DNA from: Mesorhizobium wenxiniae
Lineage (GTDB): Bacteria > Pseudomonadota > Alphaproteobacteria > Rhizobiales > Rhizobiaceae
Direction: 5' to 3'
DNA length: 64,000 bases
NCBI RefSeq assembly: GCF_002284535.1
Contig: NZ_NPKH01000020.1
Location: 62,001-126,000 of the forward strand
Under the pieces are notes generated by a model. The model made no database searches. It saw only the letters and a list, made by a program, of their open reading frames with translations, and was not told the origin of the DNA. Shown here one piece after another: positions 29,522 through 39,272 of the stretch; positions within the stretch are counted from its first letter, which is position 1, and every line of letters starts with the position of its first letter. A program made the translations under genes and the position numbers.

Positions 29522-30270
29522 CTGACCAGAAAATGATCGACCATCGCGGCAAGCGCTTCGACGGTTTCCGCCGACGGGACATCCGGCAGCGTCGACCTAC
29601 GGATCATGACCACCTCGATGCCGAGCGCCCGCGCTGCGGCGATCTTGCCGTAGGTCGCCTCACCGCCGCTGTTCTTGGAAACGACGACGTCGATGCGGCG
29701 TTCCAGAAGCAGTGCACGTTCGTCGGCTTCCCGGAACGGCCCGCGCGCCAAGAGATAGGTCGCATCGGGCACAGCGAGCCTTGGCTCGACCGGATCAACG
29801 CTGCGGATAAGATAGTGATGTTGGGGTGCGGCCTCAAAAGCGGCGACCTCCTGCCGCCCGAGCGCCAGGAAAACGTGGCGTGGAGCCGACCCCAGCGCCG
29901 TCACCGCGCTGGCAACACTGTCGACCAGCGTCCATCGGTCGCCTTCGGCAGGCTCCCAGCCCGGGCGCCTGAGCGCAATGATCGGCACGCCGGCCTCATG
30001 CGCCGCTTCCGTGGCATTGGCGGAGATTTGCGCCGCATAGGGATGCGTGGCGTCGATCAGCAGGTCAATGTGGGTCTCGTGCAGATATGCCGCCAGCCCG
30101 GCGGCACCACCGAAACCACCCGTACGGGTGGGCACGTCTTGCGCGACAGAATTTTCGGTGCGGCCGGCCAGCGACAGCGTGAGCGACACATCGGTGCGCG
30201 CGACCAGCTTTCCCGCCAGTTGCCGGGCTTCGGTGGTTCCGCCGAGGATCAGAATACGGTGGGTCATCAT
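29485..30270 (-). CDS. cobK: Precorrin-6A reductase
   Basis: The 261-aa NAD(P)H-dependent reductase makes precorrin-6B. It has the N-terminal ILILGGTTEARQLA Rossmann start, IDATHPYAAQISANA, and VVSKNSGGEATYGK near the C-terminus. It is encoded against the direction of the rest of the cob operon. Its 3' end overlaps cobJ by 37 bp and its start codon region (ATG at 30270, or 30267) overlaps the cobL ATG at 30269. It therefore needs its own promoter, which must lie inside cobL. Confidence 0.94.
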   Translation of the reverse strand: MMTHRILILGGTTEARQLAGKLVARTDVSLTLSLAGRTENSVAQDVPTRTGGFGGAAGLAAYLHETHIDLLIDATHPYAAQISANATEAAHEAGVPIIALRRPGWEPAEGDRWTLVDSVASAVTALGSAPRHVFLALGRQEVAAFEAAPQHHYLIRSVDPVEPRLAVPDATYLLARGPFREADERALLLERRIDVVVSKNSGGEATYGKIAAARALGIEVVMIRRSTLPDVPSAETVEALAAMVDHFLVSHFLGPAAERGV

Positions 30271-31510
30271 GCCTGCTGACGGTCCGCGCGGCGCCAAGCT
30301 CAACTCAAGATGGCTAACAATCGTCGGCATCGGCGAGGACGGTGTAGCGGGTCTCGGCGAAGAGGCCAAGCGGTTGATCGCCGAGGCCGAATTCGTCTTC
30401 GGCGGCACACGCCACCTTGCCCTTGTCGCATCGCTCACCAAAGGCGAAGCACGCGCCTGGCCGACCCCTTTCGATGCAGAAATGCGCGACGTGCTGGCAC
30501 TTGCGGGTAAAAAGGTCTGTGTGCTGGCCTCCGGCGATCCGTTCTTCCATGGTGTCGGCGTCACCCTTGCTCGCAAGGTTCCTTTCCAGGAGACGCAGGT
30601 GATCCCCGCCCCTTCTGCCTTCTCACTGGCCGCCGCCCGCCTCAGCTGGGCGCTTCAGGATATTGAGACCATTTCGCTGCACGGCCGCTCGCTCGACCTG
30701 ATCCGGCCGCTGCTGCATCCGGGCACCCGCATCCTTGCGCTGACTTCGGACGGCGATGCACCAGCCGCGATTGCGCGCCTGCTGACCGAACTCGACTTCG
30801 GCTCGTCGCGTCTAACGATTCTGGAGGCACTGGGCGGCCCGAACGAAAGGCTGCGTTCGACGCGCGCGGACGCCTTCGACCTCGAAAAGATCAACCCGCT
30901 CAACGTGCTGGCAATCGAAGTTGGATCGACTTCAGAAGGACGCATCCTGCCGCTGACGTCAGGCCTTGGCGATCATTTGTTCGAGCATGACGGCCAGATC
31001 ACCAAGCGCGAGGTGCGCGCCATCACCCTGTCCGCCCTCGCCCCCAGGCGCGGCGAATTGCTGTGGGACATCGGCGCCGGCTCGGGTTCGATCGGCATCG
31101 AATGGATGCTCGCCCATCCCTCCATGCGCGCCATTGCCATCGAGGCCGACCCAACCCGCGCCGCCCGCATCCACCGCAACGCTTCACACTGTGGCGTGCC
31201 TGGCCTTGTCGTGGTCGAAGGCTCGGCACCGAAGGCGCTTGCCAGGCTAGGCACGCCCGACGCGATCTTCATCGGCGGCGGCGGCAGCGATACCGGCGTG
31301 CTGGGCGCGGCGATCAAGGCCCTGCGTGTTGGCGGCCGGCTGGTCGCCAACGCGGTGACGCTGGAGATGGAGGCGCTGCTTCTCGCCCGTCACGCCGCGG
31401 TCGGCGGCGATCTCACCCACATCTCTATCTCCCGTGCTTCACCGGTTGGTTCGATGCAGGCATGGCGGCCGGCTATGCCGGTCACCCAATGGAGCTGGGT
31501 CAAGCCATGA
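30269..31510 (+). CDS. cobL: Precorrin-6Y C5,15-methyltransferase (decarboxylating)
   Basis: The 413-aa fused enzyme has an N-terminal CbiE-type methyltransferase ([28 protein letters not shown]) and a C-terminal CbiT-type domain ([31 protein letters not shown]). It methylates C5 and C15 and decarboxylates the C12 acetate. The ATG at 30269 lies within two bases of the divergent cobK start. If the cob mRNA is read through cobK antisense, the cobL ribosome site lies inside cobK sequence. Confidence 0.93.
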   Translation: MPADGPRGAKLNSRWLTIVGIGEDGVAGLGEEAKRLIAEAEFVFGGTRHLALVASLTKGEARAWPTPFDAEMRDVLALAGKKVCVLASGDPFFHGVGVTLARKVPFQETQVIPAPSAFSLAAARLSWALQDIETISLHGRSLDLIRPLLHPGTRILALTSDGDAPAAIARLLTELDFGSSRLTILEALGGPNERLRSTRADAFDLEKINPLNVLAIEVGSTSEGRILPLTSGLGDHLFEHDGQITKREVRAITLSALAPRRGELLWDIGAGSGSIGIEWMLAHPSMRAIAIEADPTRAARIHRNASHCGVPGLVVVEGSAPKALARLGTPDAIFIGGGGSDTGVLGAAIKALRVGGRLVANAVTLEMEALLLARHAAVGGDLTHISISRASPVGSMQAWRPAMPVTQWSWVKP

Positions 31511-31893
31511 TGATCGCGGGCATCGGCAGCCGCAAAGGCGTGAATGTGCAAGACGTTCTTGCGGCCATAGAAACCGCGCTGGAAGCGCATGGGCTGGCGA
31601 TGACGGCGATTTCGGCGCTCGCCACCGCTTCTCTGAAGCAGGACGAGCAGGCAATCTTCTCGGCGGGGCGCGAGCTCGCCCTGCCAGTGATCGTTGTCGA
31701 GGACGATGCGCTCAGGGCCGCGTCTTCGCGCGCAATCAGCCGCTCGAGCCTGTCGCAGGAACATGCCGGCACGCCGTCGGTTTCCGAAGCCTCCGCGCTT
31801 GCCGCCGCCGGGAAAGGCGCAAAACTGCTTGGGTCCCGCATCGTGCTCGGCCCGGTCACCTGTGCCATCGCCATCAGCGGAGACGCGGTATGA
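31507..31893 (+). CDS. cobE: Cobalamin biosynthesis protein CobE
   Basis: This 128-aa protein corresponds to the C-terminal CbiG-type domain ([48 protein letters not shown]). Its function in the aerobic pathway is not settled. The ATG at 31507 overlaps the cobL stop (ATGA) and its TGA overlaps the cobM ATG. An ATG at 31489 is an alternative start with a poorer fit. Confidence 0.9.
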   Translation: MMIAGIGSRKGVNVQDVLAAIETALEAHGLAMTAISALATASLKQDEQAIFSAGRELALPVIVVEDDALRAASSRAISRSSLSQEHAGTPSVSEASALAAAGKGAKLLGSRIVLGPVTCAIAISGDAV

Positions 31894-32654
31894 CCGTCCA
31901 CTTCATCGGCGCCGGACCGGGCGCGGCCGACCTCATTACGTTGCGCGGCAGCCGGCTGCTGGCAAGCTGCCCGGTCTGCCTCTATGCCGGCTCGATCGTC
32001 GCCCCGGAACTGTTGCAGCACTGCGCGCCTGGCACGAAATTGATCGACACCGCGCCGATGTCGCTCGACGAGATCGAAGCGGAATATGTGGCGGCCAACC
32101 AGGCCGGCCACGATGTCTCCCGCCTGCATTCCGGCGACTTGTCAGTGTGGAGCGCCGTTGCCGAGCAGATCCGCCGGCTGGAGAAGCACGGCATCGCCTA
32201 TACGCTGACGCCGGGCGTGCCGTCATTCGCGGCCGCTGCGGCAGCGCTGCGCCGCGAACTGACCATTCCCGAAATCGCACAAAGCCTGGTGCTGACCCGC
32301 ATCTCCGGTCGTGCCTCGAAAATGCCGCCCGGCGAAACCCTGGCCGGCTTCGGCCGCACCGGCGCGACGCTGGCCATTCACCTTGCCATCCACTCCATCG
32401 ACCGTGTCGTCGCCGAGCTGACGCCATTCTATGGCGCCGATTGCCCGGTGGCGGTTGTCTTCCGCGCCTCCTGGCCGGACGAGCGACTGCTGACCGGCAC
32501 GCTGGCGACGATCGCGGCGCTATTGGCCGCCGATCCGATGGAGCGCACGGCGATCATCTTCGTCGGCCGCTCACTGGCAGCGGAAGACTTTGGCGAGAGT
32601 TCACTTTACGACGCCCACTACCAGCGGCGCTTTCGCGGACGGGACGGATCGTGA
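31890..32654 (+). CDS. cobM: Precorrin-4 C11-methyltransferase
   Basis: The 254-aa TP-methylase has [44 protein letters not shown] and [15 protein letters not shown]. It methylates C11 to give precorrin-5. It is coupled by overlap to cobE (ATGA) and to cobA (GTGA). Confidence 0.95.
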   Translation: MTVHFIGAGPGAADLITLRGSRLLASCPVCLYAGSIVAPELLQHCAPGTKLIDTAPMSLDEIEAEYVAANQAGHDVSRLHSGDLSVWSAVAEQIRRLEKHGIAYTLTPGVPSFAAAAAALRRELTIPEIAQSLVLTRISGRASKMPPGETLAGFGRTGATLAIHLAIHSIDRVVAELTPFYGADCPVAVVFRASWPDERLLTGTLATIAALLAADPMERTAIIFVGRSLAAEDFGESSLYDAHYQRRFRGRDGS

Positions 32655-33469
32655 ACGACAGCACCGGAAACAGACATCGAAACGCCTCAGTCGAACAGGC
32701 TTTGGCCCGGCTGAACTTCAAACCGCGCCAGCTGGAGCCGGGCCATGTCTGGCTGGCCGGCGCCGGCCCCGGCGATCCCGGCTGCCTGACGCTGGAAGCG
32801 CTGGCCGCGCTTGGGCAGTGCGACGCCCTCGTCTACGACGCGCTGGTATCTCCCGATGTCGTGGCAGTGGCGGCGAGTGCCGAGCTGTTCTATGCCGGCA
32901 AGCGCGGCCGCCAACCGTCGATGAAGCAGGAAGACATCACCGCCTTGCTTGTGCGGCTGGCGCGAGAAGGCCGCCGCGTCGTCAGGCTGAAAGGCGGCGA
33001 CCCCTATGTTTTTGGCCGCGGCGGCGAAGAGGCGCTGGCGCTGGCGCGCGAAAACATCCCGTTCCGCATCCTGTCCGGCCTGACTTCAGGTCTCAGCGCG
33101 CTGGCTGGAGCCGGCATCCCGGCCACCATGCGCGGCATCAACAAGGCGGTGATCCTGGCCACCGGCCACGCTGCCGGCACCGACGATGATCTCGACTGGG
33201 CGGCAATCGCCCGGACCGGCCAGCCGGTGGTGGTCTATATGGGAATGGCCAATCTGCCGCTGATATCAGCCTCGCTGCTCGAGGGCGGCCTGCCGCCTTC
33301 CACGCCTGCTGCAGTGATCGTCGCCGCGACGACGCCGCAGGAGCGCATCGTCGTCGCCACGCTCGCCACCATCGCCGAGGAGGCGGCCGCCGCCGGGTTG
33401 ACCTCGCCGGCGCTGATCGTCGTCGGCGGCATCGTCGCGATGCGTGCGGCATTGGCGGGCGAGCCATGA
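32651..33469 (+). CDS. cobA: Uroporphyrinogen-III C-methyltransferase
   Basis: The 272-aa SUMT makes precorrin-2, the first committed step from the haem pathway. Conserved blocks are [44 protein letters not shown] and [10 protein letters not shown]. There is no CysG-type Fe-chelatase/dehydrogenase domain. The start is GTG at 32651, overlapping the cobM TGA. A substrate-inhibited enzyme would be expected for B12 synthesis. Confidence 0.95.
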   Translation: MNDSTGNRHRNASVEQALARLNFKPRQLEPGHVWLAGAGPGDPGCLTLEALAALGQCDALVYDALVSPDVVAVAASAELFYAGKRGRQPSMKQEDITALLVRLAREGRRVVRLKGGDPYVFGRGGEEALALARENIPFRILSGLTSGLSALAGAGIPATMRGINKAVILATGHAAGTDDDLDWAAIARTGQPVVVYMGMANLPLISASLLEGGLPPSTPAAVIVAATTPQERIVVATLATIAEEAAAAGLTSPALIVVGGIVAMRAALAGEP

Positions 33470-34836
33470 CCCGCGCGATCATCATCGGCGCGCCGCGCTC
33501 GGGCTCGGGCAAGACCAGCGTCACCATCGGCATCTTGCGCGCGCTGGCCCGGCGCGGTGTGAAAGTGCGTGGCGCCAAATCCGGGCCGGACTATATCGAC
33601 CCCGGCTTCCACACCGCCGCGACAGGCCTTTCCGGCGTCAATCTCGACAGTTGGGCAATGCCGCCCGCCTTGCTCAACGCGCTAGCCGGTGACGCAACTG
33701 AAGATGCCGATTTCATCTTCCTCGAAAGCGCGATGGGCTTGTTCGACGGGATCCCTGCTGCTCCAGGCCGCACCGGCTCGGCCGCAGATCTTGCCCGGCT
33801 TTACGGCCTGCCGGTGCTGCTGGTGCTCGACGTTTCCGGGCAGTCGGCCACGGCGGCGGCCGTCGCCAAGGGTTTTGCTACATATGATCCCGATGTGCGT
33901 ATGGCCGGCGTCGTGCTCAACCGGTTGGGCAGCGAGCGTCACTGCCGGCTTTGCAGCGACGCGATCGAGGCGATCGGCCTGCCTGTTGTCGGCGCGATCC
34001 TGCGAGATCCATCGCTTAACCTGCCGGAGCGCCATCTCGGCCTCGTCCAGGCCGGCGAATATGAGGATTTGATGGCCCATCTCGACCGGCTGGCCGACAT
34101 GGTCGAAAGATCGCTCGACCTCGAGGCCATCATGGCGTTGGCGGCGCCAATTGCGCCCGCACCGGGCAGCTTCAGCGGCGCGCTGCCGCCACCCGGCCAG
34201 CGCATCGCACTGGCTGAGGACGCCGCCTTCACCTTCCTCTATCCGCATGTCGCGACGCATTGGCGCAAGGCCGGGGCGGAAATCGTCCCCTTCTCGCCGC
34301 TCGCCGACGAAGCGCCCAGCGTCAATTGCGATGTCTGCTGGCTGCCCGGCGGCTATCCCGAGCTTCATGCCGGCCGCCTTGCGGCGGCTGTGAATTTCAG
34401 GGCCGGCATTGAGGCGTTTTCGGCAACATGGCCGGTGCATGGCGAGTGCGGCGGCTTCATGGTGCTCGGCGAAGCGCTGGAGGACGCATCGGGAGAGACG
34501 CACGGGATGCTCGGCCTGCTCGGCCACTCGACCAGCTTTGCCAAGCGAAAGATGAATCTCGGCTACCGCGAGGCGCGGCTGCGCGCCGATTGTCCACTGG
34601 GGCCCCAGGGCACGCTGATCCGCGGTCACGAATTCCACTATGCGCAGATGAGCGCGACCGGCAATGACGAGCCATTGGCCGACCTCGCTGACGGCCAGGG
34701 CAATCCGCTCGGCGCCTCCGGTTACCGCCGCGGCCATGTCAGCGGCACGTTCTTCCATGCCATTGCGAGAGGCGAGAGCATGATCCCGAACCGGAGGTCC
34801 GCGTCAGCGAAAAGTGGGAACCGGTTTTCGGAATAG
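33466..34836 (+). CDS. cobB: Hydrogenobyrinic acid a,c-diamide synthase
   Basis: The 456-aa ATP-dependent amidotransferase has an N-terminal P-loop (GAPRSGSGKTSVTIG), an ATPase region ending around residue 240, and a C-terminal glutaminase domain whose Cys lies in WPVHGECGGFMVLGEAL. It amidates the a and c side chains before cobalt insertion. It overlaps cobA by ATGA. The last 20 or so residues (from ESMIPNRRSASAKSG) are encoded by a dispersed palindromic repeat and are unlikely to be conserved. Confidence 0.94.
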   Translation: MTRAIIIGAPRSGSGKTSVTIGILRALARRGVKVRGAKSGPDYIDPGFHTAATGLSGVNLDSWAMPPALLNALAGDATEDADFIFLESAMGLFDGIPAAPGRTGSAADLARLYGLPVLLVLDVSGQSATAAAVAKGFATYDPDVRMAGVVLNRLGSERHCRLCSDAIEAIGLPVVGAILRDPSLNLPERHLGLVQAGEYEDLMAHLDRLADMVERSLDLEAIMALAAPIAPAPGSFSGALPPPGQRIALAEDAAFTFLYPHVATHWRKAGAEIVPFSPLADEAPSVNCDVCWLPGGYPELHAGRLAAAVNFRAGIEAFSATWPVHGECGGFMVLGEALEDASGETHGMLGLLGHSTSFAKRKMNLGYREARLRADCPLGPQGTLIRGHEFHYAQMSATGNDEPLADLADGQGNPLGASGYRRGHVSGTFFHAIARGESMIPNRRSASAKSGNRFSE

Positions 34837-34845
34837 ATCATGCTC
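34776..34845. repeat. 70-bp palindromic repeat at cobB/cobS junction
   Basis: Perfect 10-bp terminal inverted repeats, GAGCATGATC (34776-34785) and GATCATGCTC (34836-34845), flank an interior with CCCGAACCGG and CCGGTTTTCGG, which also pair. The element encodes the CobB C-terminus, supplies its stop codon (34834-34836), and contains the cobS ATG (34840). It is of the same general type as the repeat at 9471-9514. Confidence 0.85.
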
Positions 34846-35619
34846 AAACTCAAGGACATGCCCCCTTCGCCCCGCCAAGCGCTCGATGACATCGCGCTCT
34901 GCTTCGTCTTCTTCACCCGGCTGCCGCTGCCGGTCGTCGATTTCCGGGACCGCAGCCTTGCTGCCGCGATCTGGGCAGCGCCGGTCGCCGGCCTCGCCGT
35001 CGCTCTGATTGGCGCCTTGGTTTACGCGATCGGGACCTGGCTCGGGCTTGCCGACGGTCCGGCAGCAGCACTGACCCTGGCCGCAACCTTGCTCGCCACC
35101 GGCTGCATGCATGAAGACGGGCTTTCGGATGTCGCCGACGGTTTTGGCGGCGGCAAGACACGCGAGAAAAAACTGGAGATCATGCGCGACAGCCGCATCG
35201 GCGCCTATGGCGCTTGTGCGCTCGGCCTCTCGCTGCTGATCCGCTGGAGCGTGCTTTCGGAATTCGGCAGCCCGGTGCAAGTTCTCGTCGCTCTCATCGC
35301 TGCGCATGCCGCTTCGCGCGGCCTGCTCGGCGCTTTCATGCGTCTGTTGCCGCCGGCTCGCAGCGACGGTCTCTCGGCCGATGCAGGCACCGTGTCGGCC
35401 GAAACTGCCATTGCCGGCGCCGTGCTCGGCGCTGTGGCGGGGCTGACGCTAGGGTTCGGTGGCGCGGTCGCCGCGCTCATCCTGCTCGGCCTGTTGTTTG
35501 CCGCCTTCCGTATGCTGTGCCTCAACCAGATCGGCGGCCAGACCGGCGATACGGTCGGCGCGCTGCAGCAGTTTGGCGAGATCGCAATACTGCTCGTCGC
35601 TTCCGTTTGTCTTTCCTGA
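34840..35619 (+). CDS. cobS: Adenosylcobinamide-GDP ribazoletransferase
   Basis: The 259-aa polytopic inner-membrane enzyme (about 6-7 helices) joins alpha-ribazole to AdoCbi-GDP. The active-site motif is MHEDGLSDVADGFGGGKTREKKLEIMRDSRIG (given here as one region, residues about 89-120; key acids in EDGLSDVADG). The start lies inside the palindromic repeat, three bases after cobB. An ATG six codons in (MPPSPRQ) is an alternative start outside the repeat. Confidence 0.93.
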   Translation: MLKLKDMPPSPRQALDDIALCFVFFTRLPLPVVDFRDRSLAAAIWAAPVAGLAVALIGALVYAIGTWLGLADGPAAALTLAATLLATGCMHEDGLSDVADGFGGGKTREKKLEIMRDSRIGAYGACALGLSLLIRWSVLSEFGSPVQVLVALIAAHAASRGLLGAFMRLLPPARSDGLSADAGTVSAETAIAGAVLGAVAGLTLGFGGAVAALILLGLLFAAFRMLCLNQIGGQTGDTVGALQQFGEIAILLVASVCLS

Positions 35620-35643
35620 CTCTGTTTCGGAGACTTTGCCCCC

Positions 35644-36654
35644 ATGCTTTTCAAATCGCTTGATGAATTACGCGCGGCCTGCCTCGACCTGCCTGCCGGC
35701 AGCGACGCCGCGGCAAATGCTGTCGCCCGCCGCCAGGACACGTTGACCAAGCCGCAAGGCAGTCTCGGCCGGCTGGAAACCATAGCGGCCTGGCTTGCGC
35801 GCTGGCAGGGCCGCGACATGCCGAAGCTCGGCCGCGTCAAAGTCTTCGTCTTTGCCGGCAATCACGGCGTCACCGCACAGGGCGTGTCCGCCTTCCCGTC
35901 GGAGGTCACCGTGCAGATGGTGGCGAATTTCGCCGGCGGCGGTGCCGCCATCAACCAGATCGCCCGCATCGCCGGTGCCGAACTCGACGTCATTCCGCTC
36001 GATCTCGATCATCCGACCGGCGATTTCACGCAAGTGCCGGCAATGGACGACGAAGCCTTCCTCGCCGCAGTTTCGGCCGGGTACGGCGCGGTGACGAAAG
36101 ACCTCGACCTGGTCTGTTTCGGCGAAATGGGCATCGGCAACACCACGCCGGCGGCAGCCATTTCGGCCGCGCTGCTCGGCGGCGGCGCGGAAAAATGGAC
36201 CGGGCGCGGCACCGGCGTCGACGATGCCGGCCTGGTGCGCAAGATCACCGCCATCGAGGCCGGCCTCAAGCGCCACGCCGAGGCGCTTGCCGACCCGCTG
36301 AAGATCGCAGCAGCCCTTGGCGGACGCGAACTCGCCGCCATCTTTGGCTCTACGCTGGCCGCACGCCATCTAGGCGTACCTGTGCTGCTCGACGGCTTCG
36401 TCTGCACCGCCGCCGCCGCACCGCTGGCAAAATTGCACCCCACCGGCCTCGCCCACACCCTTGCCGCCCATGTCTCTGCCGAATCCGGCCATCGCCGGCT
36501 GCTCGAGGGGCTCGGCCTGCCGCCGCTGCTCGATCTCGGCATGCGGCTCGGCGAAGGCTCCGGCGCCTGCATCGCCGTCAACATTGTCCGTTCGGCGCTC
36601 GAATGTCATGCCCGCATGGCAAGCTTCGCCGAGGCCGGGGTGTCGGAGAAGTAA
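35644..36654 (+). CDS. cobT: Nicotinate-nucleotide--dimethylbenzimidazole phosphoribosyltransferase
   Basis: The 336-aa enzyme activates dimethylbenzimidazole for the lower ligand. The signature regions are KPQGSLGRLETIA, VFAGNHGVTAQGVSAFP, FGEMGIGNTTPAAA and the catalytic-Glu region SGACIAVNIVRSALECHARM. It ends the cob operon; no strong terminator with a U-run follows, though a hairpin lies at 36694-36734. Confidence 0.95.
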   Translation: MLFKSLDELRAACLDLPAGSDAAANAVARRQDTLTKPQGSLGRLETIAAWLARWQGRDMPKLGRVKVFVFAGNHGVTAQGVSAFPSEVTVQMVANFAGGGAAINQIARIAGAELDVIPLDLDHPTGDFTQVPAMDDEAFLAAVSAGYGAVTKDLDLVCFGEMGIGNTTPAAAISAALLGGGAEKWTGRGTGVDDAGLVRKITAIEAGLKRHAEALADPLKIAAALGGRELAAIFGSTLAARHLGVPVLLDGFVCTAAAAPLAKLHPTGLAHTLAAHVSAESGHRRLLEGLGLPPLLDLGMRLGEGSGACIAVNIVRSALECHARMASFAEAGVSEK

Positions 36655-36693
36655 ATGCTCGCAAACTCATGAGAGGCGACACGGCTCGATACA

Positions 36694-36734
36694 GGGGCGT
36701 GAGATTGAGATTTTCAGTCTCACATTCTCGCCCC
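36694..36734. repeat. Hairpin between cobT and tRNA-Lys
   Basis: GGGGCG at 36694-36699 pairs with CGCCCC at 36729-36734, and an inner TGAGA/TCTCA pair extends the stem. No run of T follows on either strand, so it is a weak terminator candidate for cobT (plus) or for the tRNA transcript (minus). Convergent placement suggests it could serve both. Confidence 0.4.
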
Positions 36735-36771
36735 GTTCTCAGGGTCTTGCCACCTAAGTCTTTGAAATCTT

Positions 36772-36847
<76 letters not shown>

Positions 36848-36875
36848 ACTCGCCGGTAAAACCAGCGTCGGCGGG

Positions 36876-36904
36876 CATATAGCCGCCGCCATCCGCCATG
36901 TCCA
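36876..36904 (-). promoter_or_regulatory. Promoter of tRNA-Lys
   Basis: On the minus strand TGGACA (36904-36899) and TATATG (36881-36876) are separated by exactly 17 bp, placing transcription start about 20 bp before the mature tRNA 5' end. The alternative register CTATAT fits the alphaproteobacterial -10 at 16-bp spacing. Confidence 0.6.
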
Positions 36905-36951
36905 GCCCTGCCGGATTCATTTCCCGACAAATCGCCTCGAGCCAATCGCGA

Positions 36952-37863
36952 TCAGACGAACAGCTTGCCTTCCGCCACTTTTACCGCATGGCCGCCGATG
37001 CGGGCGGCTGCCAGCCTGCCGCCTTCAACATTAAGTTCGAGGCGAATGCGCGAAGGCCGGCCCATCTCAAGCCCTTGCTCGATCCACAGTCGCGAGACCC
37101 CGTCTCGCGGGTCGTCGAAATGCATGATCGCGCCGGCGAAGGCCGCCGCCGCCGAACCGGTCGCCGGGTCTTCATAGGAAGGATTGCCCGGCACGATCAT
37201 GCGGGCATGGAAGGCGCTTTCGTAGTTCACCGTCTCGCGGCAGTAGACATACGGGCTGGCGAAGGCCCATTCGCTCTTGCGGGGTGCTAATTCCGACCAC
37301 GCCTGGTTATCCAGCCTTATACGGGCGGCGGCCTCCAGATCGGCGACCGGAACGGTCACATAGGGCACGCCGGCCGACCAGAACGAGACGCGGTGATTCT
37401 CGAAGCCGATTTCGTGCGGACCCAACCCAAGTGCGGCGCCGATCGCCACCGGGTCGGCGGACAATTCCAGTTGTTCCGGCAGTTTGGCCAGGTCGAACTC
37501 GGCAAAGATGGTGCCATCATGCTTGCTGACGGCGCAGCGCACCGGGCCGATATTCTCCTCCAGGACGAAGATGCCGGCGGTGTCGCCATCGCCAGCTATT
37601 TCGGCAAGCGCGATCGCGGAACCGACAGTCGGATGGCCAGCGAACGGCATCTCATAATCGGGCGTGAAGATGCGGATGCGGGCGCGGTGCTTGGGATTGT
37701 CAGGCGGCAGCACGAAAACGGTTTCCGACAGGTTGAACTCGCGTGCGATGGCCTGCATCGCGGTCGTGTCCAGCCCCTTGCTGTCAAGCACGACGGCCAG
37801 CGGATTGCCGGCCAGCCGCTCGGTCGTGAACACGTCGTACAATAAGTAGTTCCGGGTCAGCAT
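36952..37863 (-). CDS. PhzF family phenazine biosynthesis-like isomerase
   Basis: The 303-aa protein has the PhzF/diaminopimelate-epimerase-like two-domain fold: YDVFTTERLAGNPLAVVLD near the N-terminus, the FNLSETVFVLPP segment with the catalytic Glu, the MPFAGHPTVGSAIAL block, and EDPATGSAAAAFAG in the second half. Family members are often of unknown substrate in bacteria that make no phenazines, and no phz genes are near. It is transcribed divergently from the MacA-like gene; the 112-bp spacer shows no clear promoter. Confidence 0.9.
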   Translation of the reverse strand: MLTRNYLLYDVFTTERLAGNPLAVVLDSKGLDTTAMQAIAREFNLSETVFVLPPDNPKHRARIRIFTPDYEMPFAGHPTVGSAIALAEIAGDGDTAGIFVLEENIGPVRCAVSKHDGTIFAEFDLAKLPEQLELSADPVAIGAALGLGPHEIGFENHRVSFWSAGVPYVTVPVADLEAAARIRLDNQAWSELAPRKSEWAFASPYVYCRETVNYESAFHARMIVPGNPSYEDPATGSAAAAFAGAIMHFDDPRDGVSRLWIEQGLEMGRPSRIRLELNVEGGRLAAARIGGHAVKVAEGKLFV

Positions 37864-37975
37864 TGTAGAAAGCCTTCTGCCTCAATCCCAACATGGGCGA
37901 AATTTAATTTGATATTTGAACCATTCGGCCTGATCTGTGCACTGATGGGATTACCACTGTTCATAGGGGTCCGGC

Positions 37976-39268
37976 GTGGACCAGATTGTCAATCGGCCAA
38001 AGACGGAATCCACTTCCGACATAGAGACGGCACTCGGGCTTGACCACCTGGGTCTGAAGAAGAAACGCCATCGCGCCTGGCTTTATGGCCTGCTTGTGCT
38101 GGTCGTCATCGCCGCAAGCCTCGCCGGCTATCAATGGTACGCCGCGTCTCCCGCCAGGATCGACTATACCACGGCGCCGGCCGCTGTCGCCGATCTCACG
38201 GTCGAGGTATCGGCGACCGGCACGCTGCAGCCCCTCACCCAGGTCGACATTTCGAGCGAACTGTCCGGGGTCGTCCGCTCGGTCGCGGTCAACGAGAACC
38301 AGCAGGTGAAGAAGGGCGATGTGCTGGCTGCGCTGGATACGGCCAAGCTGGAGGTGCAGATCGAGCGCGCCGAGGCTTCCGCCAAGGCGGCGGCCGCCAA
38401 TGTCGAGACCGCCACCGTAACCCTCACCGAAAACGAAAGGGCGCTTGTGCGCGCGGCGGCACTCACCAAGCGCGGCATGGCGACGGACCAGTCGCTTGAA
38501 GCGGCGACCGCGACGCGCGACCGCTCCAAGGCAGCGCTCGACAGCGCCAAAGCCAGTCTTGCCATCGCCAATGCCGATCTCAAGGCGCAGCAGACGGACT
38601 TCGCCAAGAGCACCATCTATGCGCCCATCGACGGCATCGTTCTGACGCGCTCGGTCGATCCCGGCCAGACGGTTGCCTCCTCGCTGCAGGCGCCGGTGTT
38701 GTTCGTCATCGCCGCCGATCTCAGAAATATGGAATTGAAGGCAGCGGTCGACGAGGCCGACATCGGCGCGGTCAAGCCCGGCCAGCATGCGCGCTTCACC
38801 GTCGACGCCTTTCCGGAACGGCGGTTCGATGCCGAGATCCGCGACATTTCGTACGCTTCGGTCACCACCGACGGCGTCGTCACCTACGATGCACGGTTCG
38901 AGGTCGACAACAACGAGCTTCTGTTGCGGCCTGGGATGACTGCCACCGTTTCGGTCGTCACCAAGCAGGCCAAGGGCGTGCTCACAGTGCCGGCGATCGC
39001 CTTTCGCTATCGGCCGGCGCAAACAGCCGCCCGCGCGTGGAGCCTGAGCGACCTGTTCACGGGCCGCATGGGCCGTCCAGGCGGCAACCGCCAGCGCCTG
39101 GCGACGTCGCAGCCTACCGACGGCTCGCGCACGCTCTACGTGCTGGAGAACGGCCGGCCTCGGCCGGTCAGCGTCAAGGTCGGCTCCACCGATGGCGAAC
39201 TGACCGAGATCACCTCCGGCCTCGAAGAAGGCGCGCACGTCATCACCGCGGCGCAGCAGCGGAGCTGA
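37976..39268 (+). CDS. MacA-like periplasmic adaptor (HlyD family)
   Basis: The 430-aa membrane-fusion protein has one N-terminal membrane anchor (about residues 33-53), lipoyl-like halves (VEVSATGTLQPLTQVDIS..., and TIYAPIDGIVLTRSVDPGQ), an alpha-hairpin coiled coil (about 115-205, Ala/Glu/Lys-rich) and a beta-barrel domain. It should link an inner-membrane ABC transporter to an outer-membrane channel. The start is GTG (37976). The ATPase follows five bases after its stop, and the permease follows that, so the three form one operon. Confidence 0.92.
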   Translation: MDQIVNRPKTESTSDIETALGLDHLGLKKKRHRAWLYGLLVLVVIAASLAGYQWYAASPARIDYTTAPAAVADLTVEVSATGTLQPLTQVDISSELSGVVRSVAVNENQQVKKGDVLAALDTAKLEVQIERAEASAKAAAANVETATVTLTENERALVRAAALTKRGMATDQSLEAATATRDRSKAALDSAKASLAIANADLKAQQTDFAKSTIYAPIDGIVLTRSVDPGQTVASSLQAPVLFVIAADLRNMELKAAVDEADIGAVKPGQHARFTVDAFPERRFDAEIRDISYASVTTDGVVTYDARFEVDNNELLLRPGMTATVSVVTKQAKGVLTVPAIAFRYRPAQTAARAWSLSDLFTGRMGRPGGNRQRLATSQPTDGSRTLYVLENGRPRPVSVKVGSTDGELTEITSGLEEGAHVITAAQQRS

Positions 39269-39272
39269 AATC

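Noticed and set aside
30047..30268. Upstream extension of cobL into cobK
   Set aside because: The frame is open, but it is antisense cobK sequence; the family N-terminus begins shortly after the ATG at 30269.
37080..37140. Possible tRNA or small RNA near phzF
   Set aside because: Stem-like GC stretches do not form a cloverleaf and lie within phzF coding sequence.
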